A program made the translations under genes and the position numbers. A stretch of 64,000 bases of DNA. Source: Ascoidea asiatica (Eukaryota > Ascomycota > Saccharomycetes > Ascoideales > Ascoideaceae). This document shows positions 19,446-28,759 of the stretch, in pieces. The notes under the pieces were generated by a model. It was given only the letters and a program-made list of their open reading frames with translations, was not told where the DNA came from and ran no database searches. Where the stretch lies: positions 1,106,432 through 1,170,431 of the forward strand of contig BCKQ01000001.1 of NCBI GenBank assembly GCA_001600695.1. Reading direction: 5' to 3'. Every line of letters begins with the position of its first letter. Positions within the stretch are counted from its first letter, which is position 1.

Positions 19446-22400
19446 TTAAACATTATCTTTTATATGAACTTCAGGTTTCAAATCTTTTTTTATATCTAAA
19501 TTATTCAAATTATTTAAATTATTTTTGAATAAATCTGTACCAAATGTATCTTTATCTGCTTGAATTCCATTTTTTTTCTTTTTTCCAATTCCAATCCCAT
19601 TATCTTCTTTTATATTACTATCATCATTTGGTGCAACATCATTAGCTGCAATTCCATTCATTTGTGAATTTTGTGAATTTTGAAAATCTTGTAAGTTATC
19701 TGATTTTTCATTTGAATCTATAATTTTATTTCCATCTTCATCAACATCCTCATAAACATATTCAATTTCAATATTATCTTTATTTTTATCTTTATCGCTA
19801 TTTTTTTGATCCTTAAGTATATCTTTAGAACCATCTTTAACAATATCTTTATTTGTACTTTTGAATAATTCTTCTTCTTTAGATATCAATGGATCATTCT
19901 CATTATTATTATTATTATTGATATTGTTAAGACTAATATCTATATCACTTTTGTGAATTAAATCTTCTGCAGGTACTAGTTCATCTAATTTTTTATTCAA
20001 ATCATCATTTTTAATGGATTTCAATTTTCGATTACTATCTTCAAATTCACTTATATCTTCTCCTTCATCTTTTAATTCTTTTAATAATAATGCATCTTGT
20101 TTACGAATTTCATCTTTTAATGTTTCTTTTAACTCTTTTGGTTTTTCTATTTTCTTTTCATCTTTTGAAATATCATTATTGTTATCTACTTTTTCATTGC
20201 CAATTAAATTTTCCTCTAATTTATTCAAATCTTCTACTTTATTCTCTTCTGGATCATTTTCAAAAATTGCAGATTTATATTTATCCATACCATTAAGATA
20301 TGGTTTAGTTTGTTTTAAAGTTCCACTTTGTTTTTTTTCTTTGATTTTAATTTTATTATTATTAATATTACCTTTTAAAAGTTTATTTAATTCATTTAAT
20401 TTTTCTTCATAACTTTTACTTTTTAAACTTTCTAATTTTTTCTTTTGTTCTTTCATCATATGTTGATTTGGTTGTAATGCTTCGATATATAAATTATCCT
20501 CGTCATTAATTAATTCTTCAATTTTATTATCAATCACAGAATCTATTGTATCTTTTTCTTCTTTTGAAAAATCCATTTGATAATTTGCTATATCATTATA
20601 TTCTTCACTACTAGTGTTTTCATCATCATTATTATTATTTTCACCATTTTTATTTTCATCATTATTTGAATCTTCAGTTTCTTCATCTATTTCAACTTCA
20701 CTCTCTGGAACTTCAATTTCATTAGGATGAAATTTAATGAATTTCAAGATTTTATTTTTATTTTGATTTGAACCTTCCCAATCATCAAATACAAATTCTA
20801 ATGGATTATCACCATATTCAACTTTATTACTTAATTTTTTAAATAATTTTTTTTCATAATCTTTTTCTTTTTTAAAATCAATTTGATAATTTAATAAATT
20901 TTTATTAATATCATCTTGATCATCAAAATCAATTTCACCATCATTTTTATCAACTAATTTTAAAACTTCATCAACTTCACTCCAATCAACATTAATATCT
21001 TTATGTCTATTTAAGATTGTATTTTTAAAAACATCAAATTTTTCATGATTCCAATCTTTTTCAACACTTTCAAAAGCATTTTGCCATTGTTTATCATAAA
21101 TTACTTTGAATTTTGCTTCTTCTTTTTTACGAATTTCTTCCTTTGCCATCCATTCCATATGTCTAATATCATCTTTACTTGGTTCATAAATATGCCAAAT
21201 TGTATAATGTGGTAAACCATAAACATTAAAACCTAAAGTTTTTGATAATTTTCCAAATGCTTCAGTTTCTGCATGTTTTTTGAAACTAAAAGCAGGAAAC
21301 ATTCCACCACTTTTAAATACATTTGCTTTTGCTAAAATTGAAACACCTCCAATACCATCTAATTCAATTTCAACTTCTGGATTACCATTTGGATCTCTTA
21401 AATAAGCTAGATGAGGTCTCCAAGTTGCATATTCAGAATAACCTTCAACAATTACATCATCTTCATCTAAAGAAGCAGCTAAATCAATACCTGCTTCACT
21501 TTCTTGCCAAGAATTTAAATCATATGGTTGTTCATAACCTAACCAATCAGGTAAAGGTCTCCAAACATTTGGTACAATAACATCTTTATTATGATGCATT
21601 AAATCTTCAATAATTGTTGGAGGTACAGTTTCAACATCAGCATCTCTCCAATAAACCCAAGAATGATCAGGTTTTAAAGCAGTTATTAATAACCAATTTC
21701 TTGCAATTGCCATTAATTTTCTTCTTGGACCTTGAGCTTGAAAACCATGTCTATCAGAAAAAGATTGACCAATTGATTGACCAAAATCTTTTTCATAAAT
21801 ATTAATTCTACCAAAATGTAAAAATTTTTTTGGAGAATTTTGAATTAAATATAAATGATTTTTAAGATCTTTGATTGTTGAATCAGTTGTATCAGAAATT
21901 AAAAAAGCCAAATCAATTAAATGATGTGGATAAGTTAAATTTACCATATGACTAAAAAACATTGGTAAATGATTTGCAGCATCTCTTAAAGGTACACAAA
22001 ATAAAACTCTTTCATAATTATTCCAACCTTGAGAAGTTGATTGATAATCTTTTAAATCATAAAATTCTACATTTAAATTATTATCGGATACTTTACCATT
22101 TATATCAGTTAATTTTATATTAAAATTTGGAGTATAAAATTGATTATTTTCAGATTGATCTATTTTGTTATTATTACTATCAATACCATTATTATTGTTA
22201 TTGAGTATTAGGTTTTCGATTTCATTATTAAAATCTAGAATTGGGAATTTAGATAAAATCTGAATATGTAGTTTTTTATTGAAATTTGATATTGAAGATA
22301 TTAGATTATTATTATTGTTATTGTTATTATTAATAATATTATTGTTAATATTATTGTTATCATTATTATTTATGTATAAAGTGATATTATAATTATCAGG

Positions 22401-22775
22401 TATATTATTATTAATTAAAAGATAATAATATAAAGTTGATAAAGGAATTAGGAATAATAATGTCCAATTTAAGAAATTTGAAAATTTTTTAAAATAATCA
22501 TTTGAGATTAATAAATTTAATAATTTTTTTAATTTATTTAATTTATTTATTAATGGAAATTTACTATATTTATTATTTTTAAATTTATATTTAAAGTTAT
22601 CATTATTATTTGTTGATATTGAATTTGATTTATAATTTATTATTTTATTATTATCTAAAGGAGATTTTTCTAGATCAAGGTCAAGATTTAAGTTTGAATT
22701 TGAGTTTTTTTGATTTGAATTTGAATTTGAATTTGAAATTATATCATCAGTGAATCTTGAAGATGTTGAAGACAT
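19446..22775 (-). CDS. ANP1: Anp1-family Golgi alpha-mannosyltransferase subunit (GT62) with long acidic tail
   Basis: Golgi type II membrane glycosyltransferase of the Anp1/Mnn9/Van1 family, a component of the M-Pol II complex that extends the alpha-1,6-mannan backbone of N-glycans. A hydrophobic anchor lies at about residues 95-120 after an Asn/Ser/Lys-rich cytosolic segment. The catalytic domain (about 245-560) contains VLFCVPLRDAANHLP, the D-x-D motif at 378-380 in YWRDADVET, VPNVWRPLPDWLGYEQPYDL, and HAETEAFGKLS. The WRPLPDWLG and HMEWMAKEE stretches and the following NVDWSE segment favour Anp1 over Van1 or Mnn9. Unusually the protein is 1109 residues: about 450 residues of acidic, Asp/Glu/Asn/Lys-rich sequence follow the enzyme domain, against a short Gln-rich tail in the S. 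cerevisiae protein of about 500. It is open without interruption, so the tail appears genuine. Confidence 0.92.
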   Translation of the reverse strand: MSSTSSRFTDDIISNSNSNSNQKNSNSNLNLDLDLEKSPLDNNKIINYKSNSISTNNNDNFKYKFKNNKYSKFPLINKLNKLKKLLNLLISNDYFKKFSNFLNWTLLFLIPLSTLYYYLLINNNIPDNYNITLYINNNDNNNINNNIINNNNNNNNNLISSISNFNKKLHIQILSKFPILDFNNEIENLILNNNNNGIDSNNNKIDQSENNQFYTPNFNIKLTDINGKVSDNNLNVEFYDLKDYQSTSQGWNNYERVLFCVPLRDAANHLPMFFSHMVNLTYPHHLIDLAFLISDTTDSTIKDLKNHLYLIQNSPKKFLHFGRINIYEKDFGQSIGQSFSDRHGFQAQGPRRKLMAIARNWLLITALKPDHSWVYWRDADVETVPPTIIEDLMHHNKDVIVPNVWRPLPDWLGYEQPYDLNSWQESEAGIDLAASLDEDDVIVEGYSEYATWRPHLAYLRDPNGNPEVEIELDGIGGVSILAKANVFKSGGMFPAFSFKKHAETEAFGKLSKTLGFNVYGLPHYTIWHIYEPSKDDIRHMEWMAKEEIRKKEEAKFKVIYDKQWQNAFESVEKDWNHEKFDVFKNTILNRHKDINVDWSEVDEVLKLVDKNDGEIDFDDQDDINKNLLNYQIDFKKEKDYEKKLFKKLSNKVEYGDNPLEFVFDDWEGSNQNKNKILKFIKFHPNEIEVPESEVEIDEETEDSNNDENKNGENNNNDDENTSSEEYNDIANYQMDFSKEEKDTIDSVIDNKIEELINDEDNLYIEALQPNQHMMKEQKKKLESLKSKSYEEKLNELNKLLKGNINNNKIKIKEKKQSGTLKQTKPYLNGMDKYKSAIFENDPEENKVEDLNKLEENLIGNEKVDNNNDISKDEKKIEKPKELKETLKDEIRKQDALLLKELKDEGEDISEFEDSNRKLKSIKNDDLNKKLDELVPAEDLIHKSDIDISLNNINNNNNNENDPLISKEEELFKSTNKDIVKDGSKDILKDQKNSDKDKNKDNIEIEYVYEDVDEDGNKIIDSNEKSDNLQDFQNSQNSQMNGIAANDVAPNDDSNIKEDNGIGIGKKKKNGIQADKDTFGTDLFKNNLNNLNNLDIKKDLKPEVHIKDNV

Positions 22776-24379
22776 TTTGGATGAATATAAATAAAGAATG
22801 ATTTTTATTAAAAGATTATTTTAAAGAAATAGTATAATGAAATAAAAAAGAATGAAAAGAATGATTAGTTAATTAATTGAATGAATGAGTGATTAAGCGA
22901 TTGAGTGAATGAATGAGAGAGATAAATAAATAAATAATGAATAATACAATGCAGTTTCTAAATGAATGAGAATTAATATTTTTTTTTAAAATAAATACAG
23001 TTTTTGAATTGAATTAAGAAATTGAAAATTGAGGTTAGAAAATGGCTGGCTGTTTTTAGATACTTTTTGAATTGAATAATAAAGAAAAATGATATTTTTT
23101 AGATATTGAAATATTGAAATTAGGTTAACTGTCAACTGTCAACAGTTTTCTTTACTTTAAAACAAGAAAACAATAGAGCAACAGAACAACAAAATGTAAA
23201 ATGAATAATCCAAAAAAAAACAAAATATCAAAGAATGATAATTGATAAAAGATGATATTTTTAGTGGTAGTTTTAAAAATAAAAAACCTTTGAATAAAAC
23301 TATTCTTCAGTGTCTTTTGTTCAGATTGTCTTCAGTTTTTACTTTTTTTTCATTGTTTTGATTTAGATTTTGGAGTTTTCTGAGATTCGTCAACGCGAAG
23401 AGTGAAACCAGGCAGGTATCCATGGCCAGAACCAGCAGTGTGGGTGTGCATGTGACAAATAGAAGACCAGAAGGAAGGGTGCTCTCCGGATAAACTTATG
23501 CAGAAGAACAGACACTGACGTACTTCTATGTAGATCCATAGATATGGCCACCAGATATATGGATGTTACCATCTGCTTGGGTGCAGTAGGTTAATGTTTC
23601 CGTCTGTAGTTATAAAGATCCCTGACTATTATCACATTAACTTGCCTCTAAATAGCTGGAGACCAATCCTGGGGGTCTGCTGACATAAGCGTGCGTTTCT
23701 GCTGGTTCGATGCTCTTTCGTTTACTTATGTTTGTTTTTTGTTTTTTTCTTTGTTTGTTTTCTTTTTCACTTTTTGTTACTTTTTTTCTCTCGGTGACTT
23801 TTTCGTTGACTTTTTCAAGTGAAATTTTGGTAAAGGTGAAAACCTCGAAGAAAATGAAGAAAGAAAATGGTAAAAATGTTAAAAATGATGGAATTGAAGA
23901 GGGAAAATGTCTTAGAAGTGACTTGATTATCTTTGGTATCGATACCACTTGTAAATATACTTGCAGTAGAACTTGCAGTAATTCTTGATATGCTTTAATT
24001 TCCAAATTCCTTTCTTTTTCTAATTTTCTTCATCATCAGAATTTGAGAGCCAATAATTATTTAAATACTCAAATATATGAATATGCTTAATTTACACATT
24101 CATTTCATTTGATTTCATCTTATTTAGCCTGATTAGCCTCTTTAACCTAGTCATCCTCTCTTGATTTATAGACTAAAATAGATAATATTACTTACGTCCA
24201 ATCTCAATTCCAATCTTTATTCCAACCACTATTTATTATTTATCTGTATAAAGTATATAAATATCCCTTCAAATTTTAAAGGAGTCTTTTTATTTTCTAC
24301 TCTTACTTTATTTCTTATCTTTATACAGCAGTTCTTCCTTTACTTATCCCAATCTGTACCATATATTATATATTATCAA
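22776..24379. other. divergent promoter region with GC-rich island
   Basis: A 1.6-kb gap between ANP1 (-) and the unassigned gene at 24380 (+). It holds GAAT/GAGT-type short repeats (22870-22950), an AT-rich stretch, a GC-rich island at about 23390-23700 with GT- and GGCCA-containing words, and a pyrimidine-rich stretch (23710-23810). A 92-codon open frame at 23710-23988 is listed separately as doubtful. Confidence 0.55.
23710..23988 (+). CDS. doubtful small ORF with hydrophobic N terminus
   Basis: ATG-initiated 92-codon frame. The first 35 residues are Phe/Leu-rich, then a Lys-rich segment and a tail with three Cys (CKYTCSRTC). The hydrophobic part comes from a T-rich tract, and the opposite strand is also open without an ATG, so chance is likely. 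It could equally be promoter or leader sequence. Listed only because it starts at an ATG and would be missed otherwise. Confidence 0.15.
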   Translation: MLFRLLMFVFCFFLCLFSFSLFVTFFLSVTFSLTFSSEILVKVKTSKKMKKENGKNVKNDGIEEGKCLRSDLIIFGIDTTCKYTCSRTCSNS

Positions 24380-26038
24380 ATGATCAGAAGTTATTCGGCT
24401 GAATCTTTTTCTTCAACAACTCAATTCACTGATTCTTCTGATGAATTAGATTCAAGATTGAATTTAAACATCAATGATCCAATAAAATTCTCAAATAATA
24501 ATACAAAAAAATTCATTCAAAATATTGAATCTGATTCTGAATCTAATTCAATCTCAAATTCAAATTCAAATTCAAATCAAAGTTATAATTATTTTTATAA
24601 TTTTAATCCCAATAAAAACTCTAACTTAACAAACTTAAATATTTCCAATGAAAAACCAATTATTAATTTAGATAATAATAAAATAAATAAAAATGAAGAT
24701 TCAAAGTTATTTATTCCAAATTTAACTCGTTCCTCTTCAACTAATCTTACTACTTCTTTCAGCATGAATCAAAGTCATCAATTTAACTCAAAACTTTTAA
24801 ATTTTAATATAAATAATATAAATAATACAAATAATATGAGTAATAGTAATAATAAAAACATCCATAATGATATTAAACCTCAGAAATCTTTACTTCCAAA
24901 AAGATCTTATTCTTTATCAAATGCAAATTTATATTCTGCAAATACTTTAAGTAACTCAAATAACGTAAATAATAATTCTAGAAATGAATCAAATAATGAT
25001 TATTTAATATTCAATTTAGTTTATTATTACGAAGATTTAAATTATTATCATATTGCAACTAATAAAAATAATATTAATAATGATAATATTCTTTCTTTTT
25101 CAAATTCTTCCCATTCTTTAACTAAAAAAATGCCAATTTATATTCAATCTTTAAATTCTTTTCCTTCAATTTATTCAATCTCAAATACTTTTGATATTGA
25201 TAATGATAATCAAAATGAAATTCATAATGAAATTCCAGGTTTAATTCCAGATTTAATTCCAGATTTAATTCCTTATTCTTTTAATACTGATAACAATAAA
25301 AATAATAAACATTTTAAAATTAATTTTTATCATAAATCTTATCTTTATAATATTCTTTATAACGATCCTTTACCATTCAATAATTTAACTTATGGTTCAA
25401 AAATTTTAAATATACCATATATTGAATATTCAAATTATATACCCAAATTAGATAATTTAAATAATTTTTCAAATTGGATTCAAAAATTACATGATTTTAT
25501 CTTACTTTATAATAAAAAGTTACTTTGTAATATAAACTCAAATTTATCTCATATTGACTTATTTTTCATAGCTTTTAATTCAATTTCAAAAAAATTTAAA
25601 AATTTTGCTTTATTATATAAAATTAATTCTTTTCATTCCTTATTACAATTATTACAATTTAAATCTTTAAATTATAAAAATATTATAAATATTTATAAAA
25701 TTAATAAAATTTCTTCAATTTCAGACTTAAATCAATGGAAAGTTATTAATTCTTCTTCAAATTCCTTATTATATTATAATCAAATTAGATTTTTACAATT
25801 TCAAATATCTCCATTAGGATTTTTATTAGAATTTCTTTATAAATTACCAATTAATATTATTAATAATAAATTCAACTTAACTAGAAATTTAGTAAATTCA
25901 AATATTTTAAATCATAATTATACTTTCAATTCAAATTTATCTCATGATTTAATTATGAAGTTTTTTAGTTCAAATCTGTCTTTAATTAATGAAATAATTG
26001 ATTATACTAATAATATAAAATTTACAAAGAATTCATAA
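24380..26038 (+). CDS. uncharacterised protein; C-terminal half resembles a Gag capsid fold pattern
   Basis: No orthologue recognised. It has 552 residues. The first 220 are Ser/Asn-rich and disordered-looking. The C-terminal part (about 315-552) is a predicted helical domain rich in Asn/Ile/Leu/Phe. Within it, KLDNLNNFSNWIQKLHDFIL (about 357-376) looks like the opening of yeast and Ty1/copia-type Gag domains (L-x-N-x-x-x-W-x-x-x-L-x-x-F). The later NSLLYYNQIRFLQFQ...LLEFLYKLP stretch (about 467-495) resembles the Y-x-x-x-F-x-x-L...FLxGLP ending of Gag capsids. There is no zinc knuckle, protease or polymerase frame nearby and no flanking LTR, so if related to Gag it would be a domesticated single gene. 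This is pattern resemblance only. Confidence 0.65.
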   Translation: MIRSYSAESFSSTTQFTDSSDELDSRLNLNINDPIKFSNNNTKKFIQNIESDSESNSISNSNSNSNQSYNYFYNFNPNKNSNLTNLNISNEKPIINLDNNKINKNEDSKLFIPNLTRSSSTNLTTSFSMNQSHQFNSKLLNFNINNINNTNNMSNSNNKNIHNDIKPQKSLLPKRSYSLSNANLYSANTLSNSNNVNNNSRNESNNDYLIFNLVYYYEDLNYYHIATNKNNINNDNILSFSNSSHSLTKKMPIYIQSLNSFPSIYSISNTFDIDNDNQNEIHNEIPGLIPDLIPDLIPYSFNTDNNKNNKHFKINFYHKSYLYNILYNDPLPFNNLTYGSKILNIPYIEYSNYIPKLDNLNNFSNWIQKLHDFILLYNKKLLCNINSNLSHIDLFFIAFNSISKKFKNFALLYKINSFHSLLQLLQFKSLNYKNIINIYKINKISSISDLNQWKVINSSSNSLLYYNQIRFLQFQISPLGFLLEFLYKLPINIINNKFNLTRNLVNSNILNHNYTFNSNLSHDLIMKFFSSNLSLINEIIDYTNNIKFTKNS

Positions 26039-26339
26039 TTATCTTTTTTCTTTTTTTCATTCTTCTTATGCATATATATTTAATCCTTTTAATACTATAC
26101 TATAACATTTTTCCACTAAAATCAATATTTTTTTTCAAAAAATAAAACTATTATATAATTCTACTGATTTTTATCATAATGTAAAAAAAAAAAAAAAAAA
26201 TAAAAGATTAAATTGGTTAATGAAATAAATTTATTTAATATTTTTTAATTCCTATAAATGAAGTATATAAGGGAAAAAAAAATCATAAGAAAAATAGAAT
26301 TTAATAATTAAAAGTTGATAATTAAATTAATAAACTAAA

Positions 26340-27542
26340 TTAAAAATCATAAGCTAAAGAACCATTAATTGCTCTATAAGCATCAATTTCAGAATACAAA
26401 GCTGGAGTAACACCTAAGTTATAACCTCTACCACCATTAGTATATTCGTTATTAGTGATTTTAATTGTACCATCAAGATAATAATATTTATCAGTATAAC
26501 CGAAATCAACAATTGTTGCATCAGTTGAAGCATTAAGATAACATTGATCACACCAACCAGCATCAGTAACATTACTTGTAATATTAAATCTATTATAACG
26601 AGTTGTATTCCAATTACCACCATCCATAACATGAATAAAAGTTGTACCTTCAGTTAATTCAATACTTGGAGCAGACATAAACCAGCCATTTTCAGTTTCA
26701 GCTGACCACCATTCAACTTCCCATCTCATATAAAAGTAACCTTTACCAGTGAAAGTAAAAGAAGAATTTCTATAAAATGCTAACCAAGTTGCAGCTAAAT
26801 AATATGGTTGATAAGTTGTTAAATCATTACTTGCAACTAATTTAATATTTTCAGTTGCATTTGTAGTTGAGATTTCATCTCTTTGAATTAAAACTTCAGT
26901 ATTATAACAACTAATTTGAGATTTAGTTTTATCATAAGTAAAAATTCTTTCAGTTGAAGTCATTGGAATATAACCTGGATTTGTATTAGTTGGGAATAAT
27001 AAAGCTCTAGTAGTAATTGAAGTTGAATTTGAATTAGATGAAGCAGTTGCAACAGTTGATGAAGAATAAAGTTCAATTTGAGTAGAACTTGCCAATGCTA
27101 ATGAAGAACTTGAAGTAAAATCAGCAACTTCAAGTTCAATACTTGAAGTATAAGTATCAACAATAGGTGCACTAGAAGCAATAGATAAGTTGGCAACTTT
27201 TGAAGGTGAAGAGAAATTACCAGGTTTAAATGAATTACCAGATGTAAAATTAGAACCTAATGAAAACCCACCAGCATTAAAAGCAGGAGCAGATGGAGCA
27301 GCTGAAGAAAAACCAGCAGCAGCAAATTCAGAAGATGGACCTGAAAGAACAGTGGTTGAATTAACAGTTGATACATCAACTTTAAATGAATAAGATGAAT
27401 AATTTTCTTCAATTGCAGATGTAATTGCAGCTAAAGTTGTTTTTGTAGATTTTGAATGAGCATGATGTTGATGACCACTTTTATGAGCTAAAATAACAGA
27501 AGCATAAGCTGTACCAGCTACTAATAAAGAATTGAATTTCAT
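26340..27542 (-). CDS. secreted Ser/Thr-rich glycoprotein of unknown function
   Basis: A 400-residue protein with a clear N-terminal signal peptide (about 1-19, MKFNSLLVAG...VILA) followed by a His-rich segment. A Ser/Ala/Thr-rich stalk (about 40-180) would be O-mannosylated. The C-terminal globular region (about 190-400) holds many Trp/Tyr residues, several N-glycosylation sequons and three Cys (SCY near 216, and WCDQC near 332-336). No GPI-attachment tail is visible; it ends in an Asp-Phe. It could be a cell-wall protein or secreted binding protein. No family recognised. Codon use is strongly optimised-looking (GCT/GTT/TCA/ACT), suggesting high expression. Confidence 0.75.
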   Translation of the reverse strand: MKFNSLLVAGTAYASVILAHKSGHQHHAHSKSTKTTLAAITSAIEENYSSYSFKVDVSTVNSTTVLSGPSSEFAAAGFSSAAPSAPAFNAGGFSLGSNFTSGNSFKPGNFSSPSKVANLSIASSAPIVDTYTSSIELEVADFTSSSSLALASSTQIELYSSSTVATASSNSNSTSITTRALLFPTNTNPGYIPMTSTERIFTYDKTKSQISCYNTEVLIQRDEISTTNATENIKLVASNDLTTYQPYYLAATWLAFYRNSSFTFTGKGYFYMRWEVEWWSAETENGWFMSAPSIELTEGTTFIHVMDGGNWNTTRYNRFNITSNVTDAGWCDQCYLNASTDATIVDFGYTDKYYYLDGTIKITNNEYTNGGRGYNLGVTPALYSEIDAYRAINGSLAYDF

Positions 27543-28485
27543 TTTAAATGATTTTTTGATTAATTTTTATTTTTATCTGTTGAGTTATTAATTATTAATT
27601 ATTAAATTTTATGTTTTTACAAAATTTATATTGAATTGTAAATTTGTAATGAAATTGAGAATTGAAGATTTTGTTTAAAAAGGAGTGACTAGTATCGATT
27701 TAATTAAATTAAATTAAAATCGAATGTATTTATTCAAAGAATGAATTTATAAGTATAAAAACTAAATATTTTTTTAGTAAAATACTTTTTATTAAGGAAA
27801 TTGATATTTCAAAAAAAGAGAAAAAAAGCTAAAATTAATTATTTGAAATAAACGAGAAATTGATTCTAATTTATAATGATTCTAAAAACGAGAAAATAAA
27901 AGATTACCAAAAATTTACCAGAAAAAATTAATATCTCAAGTATCAGCATATTGTAATTTTATGAGAATATTGAAATGACAAATAAAAAGTCGCTCTTGCT
28001 ATCTCGGTTATCAATCATGTTTATTTCTTTTTTATTTATTTATGACTTGAAAATCATTATTTCAGTGTAATTCTCCCTAGCGATAAATTGATTTGAATTA
28101 AAGATAGGATTAAAATTCTAGTTAGTTACAAAGTAATCAAATTCAAACCTACAGAACTTACGACCTGTTACGAAACAAAGGATAATGAGAAGCATTGACG
28201 CCAAAAATATACTTATGAATAACTTCATTCAGACTCAAAGCTTGATATTGCAGTGCAGGCAGTGAGTAGTGAAAGTGCTCAGATAGCTTAGTTTCTTTGA
28301 AATATTTTATATCTTCTTACAAATTCTGGTGTAAATAAAAGTAAATAAAAGTGAATAAAGTGAAAGAAACAGAAATAAAAACAAACACAAAATATTTACC
28401 GGAAACTTTAACTGGCACCGTTACAATCACCGGCGTCAAAGTAACAGACGGTGCAGGAACAAGCGTTATGTCACAGAAATAACAA

Positions 28486-28512
28486 AGCCACAAACAGCCA
28501 CAAACAGCCACA
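28486..28512. repeat. ACAAACAGCC tandem repeat
   Basis: About two and a half copies of the decamer CACAAACAGC inside the GC-richer island upstream of the 28760 gene. Confidence 0.8.
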
Positions 28513-28644
28513 GAAGTTATGGATGGAGTGTAGGACACAAATCCCTGACATATATCATTTATGTCCCTGATCTGGCGTGGCGAGAATGCGAGGACAAGCG
28601 AAAAGAATGAAAGAAAGAAAGAAGAAGTAAATAAAGGTGCCAGT

Positions 28645-28700
28645 GATGTATTTATTATATTTATTGTATTTATTGATGTATTTATTGATGTATTTATTGA
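28645..28700. repeat. TGATGTATTTAT tandem repeat
   Basis: Near-identical 12-base units, TTTATTGATGTA, repeated with small variations, ending 60 bases before the ATG at 28760, so probably within the 5' leader. Confidence 0.8.
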
Positions 28701-28759
28701 AACAATCAATTATTGCTTGTTTGTTGGAGTTGCTATTAAGACTGTAATTAATCTGAGAG

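Larger units (their letters stand above)
27543..28759. other. divergent promoter region with short tandem repeats
   Basis: A 1.2-kb gap upstream of both the secreted-protein gene (-) and the helical-repeat gene (+). It is AT-rich for the first 550 bases. A GC-richer island at about 28390-28600 contains repeated ACCGG/CACCGG words and the ACAGCC repeat. A TGATGTATTTAT repeat lies immediately before the 28760 gene. Frames open through the island on the minus strand lack an ATG. Confidence 0.55.

Noticed and set aside
23637-24005. 122-codon minus-strand frame
   Set aside because: Lacks an ATG, is antisense to an equally weak frame and rests on a pyrimidine-rich tract.
28317-28709. 130-codon minus-strand frame upstream of the helical-repeat gene
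   Set aside because: No ATG in the frame (opens at TTG), Val/Thr/Phe-rich without motif, and it passes through short tandem repeats.
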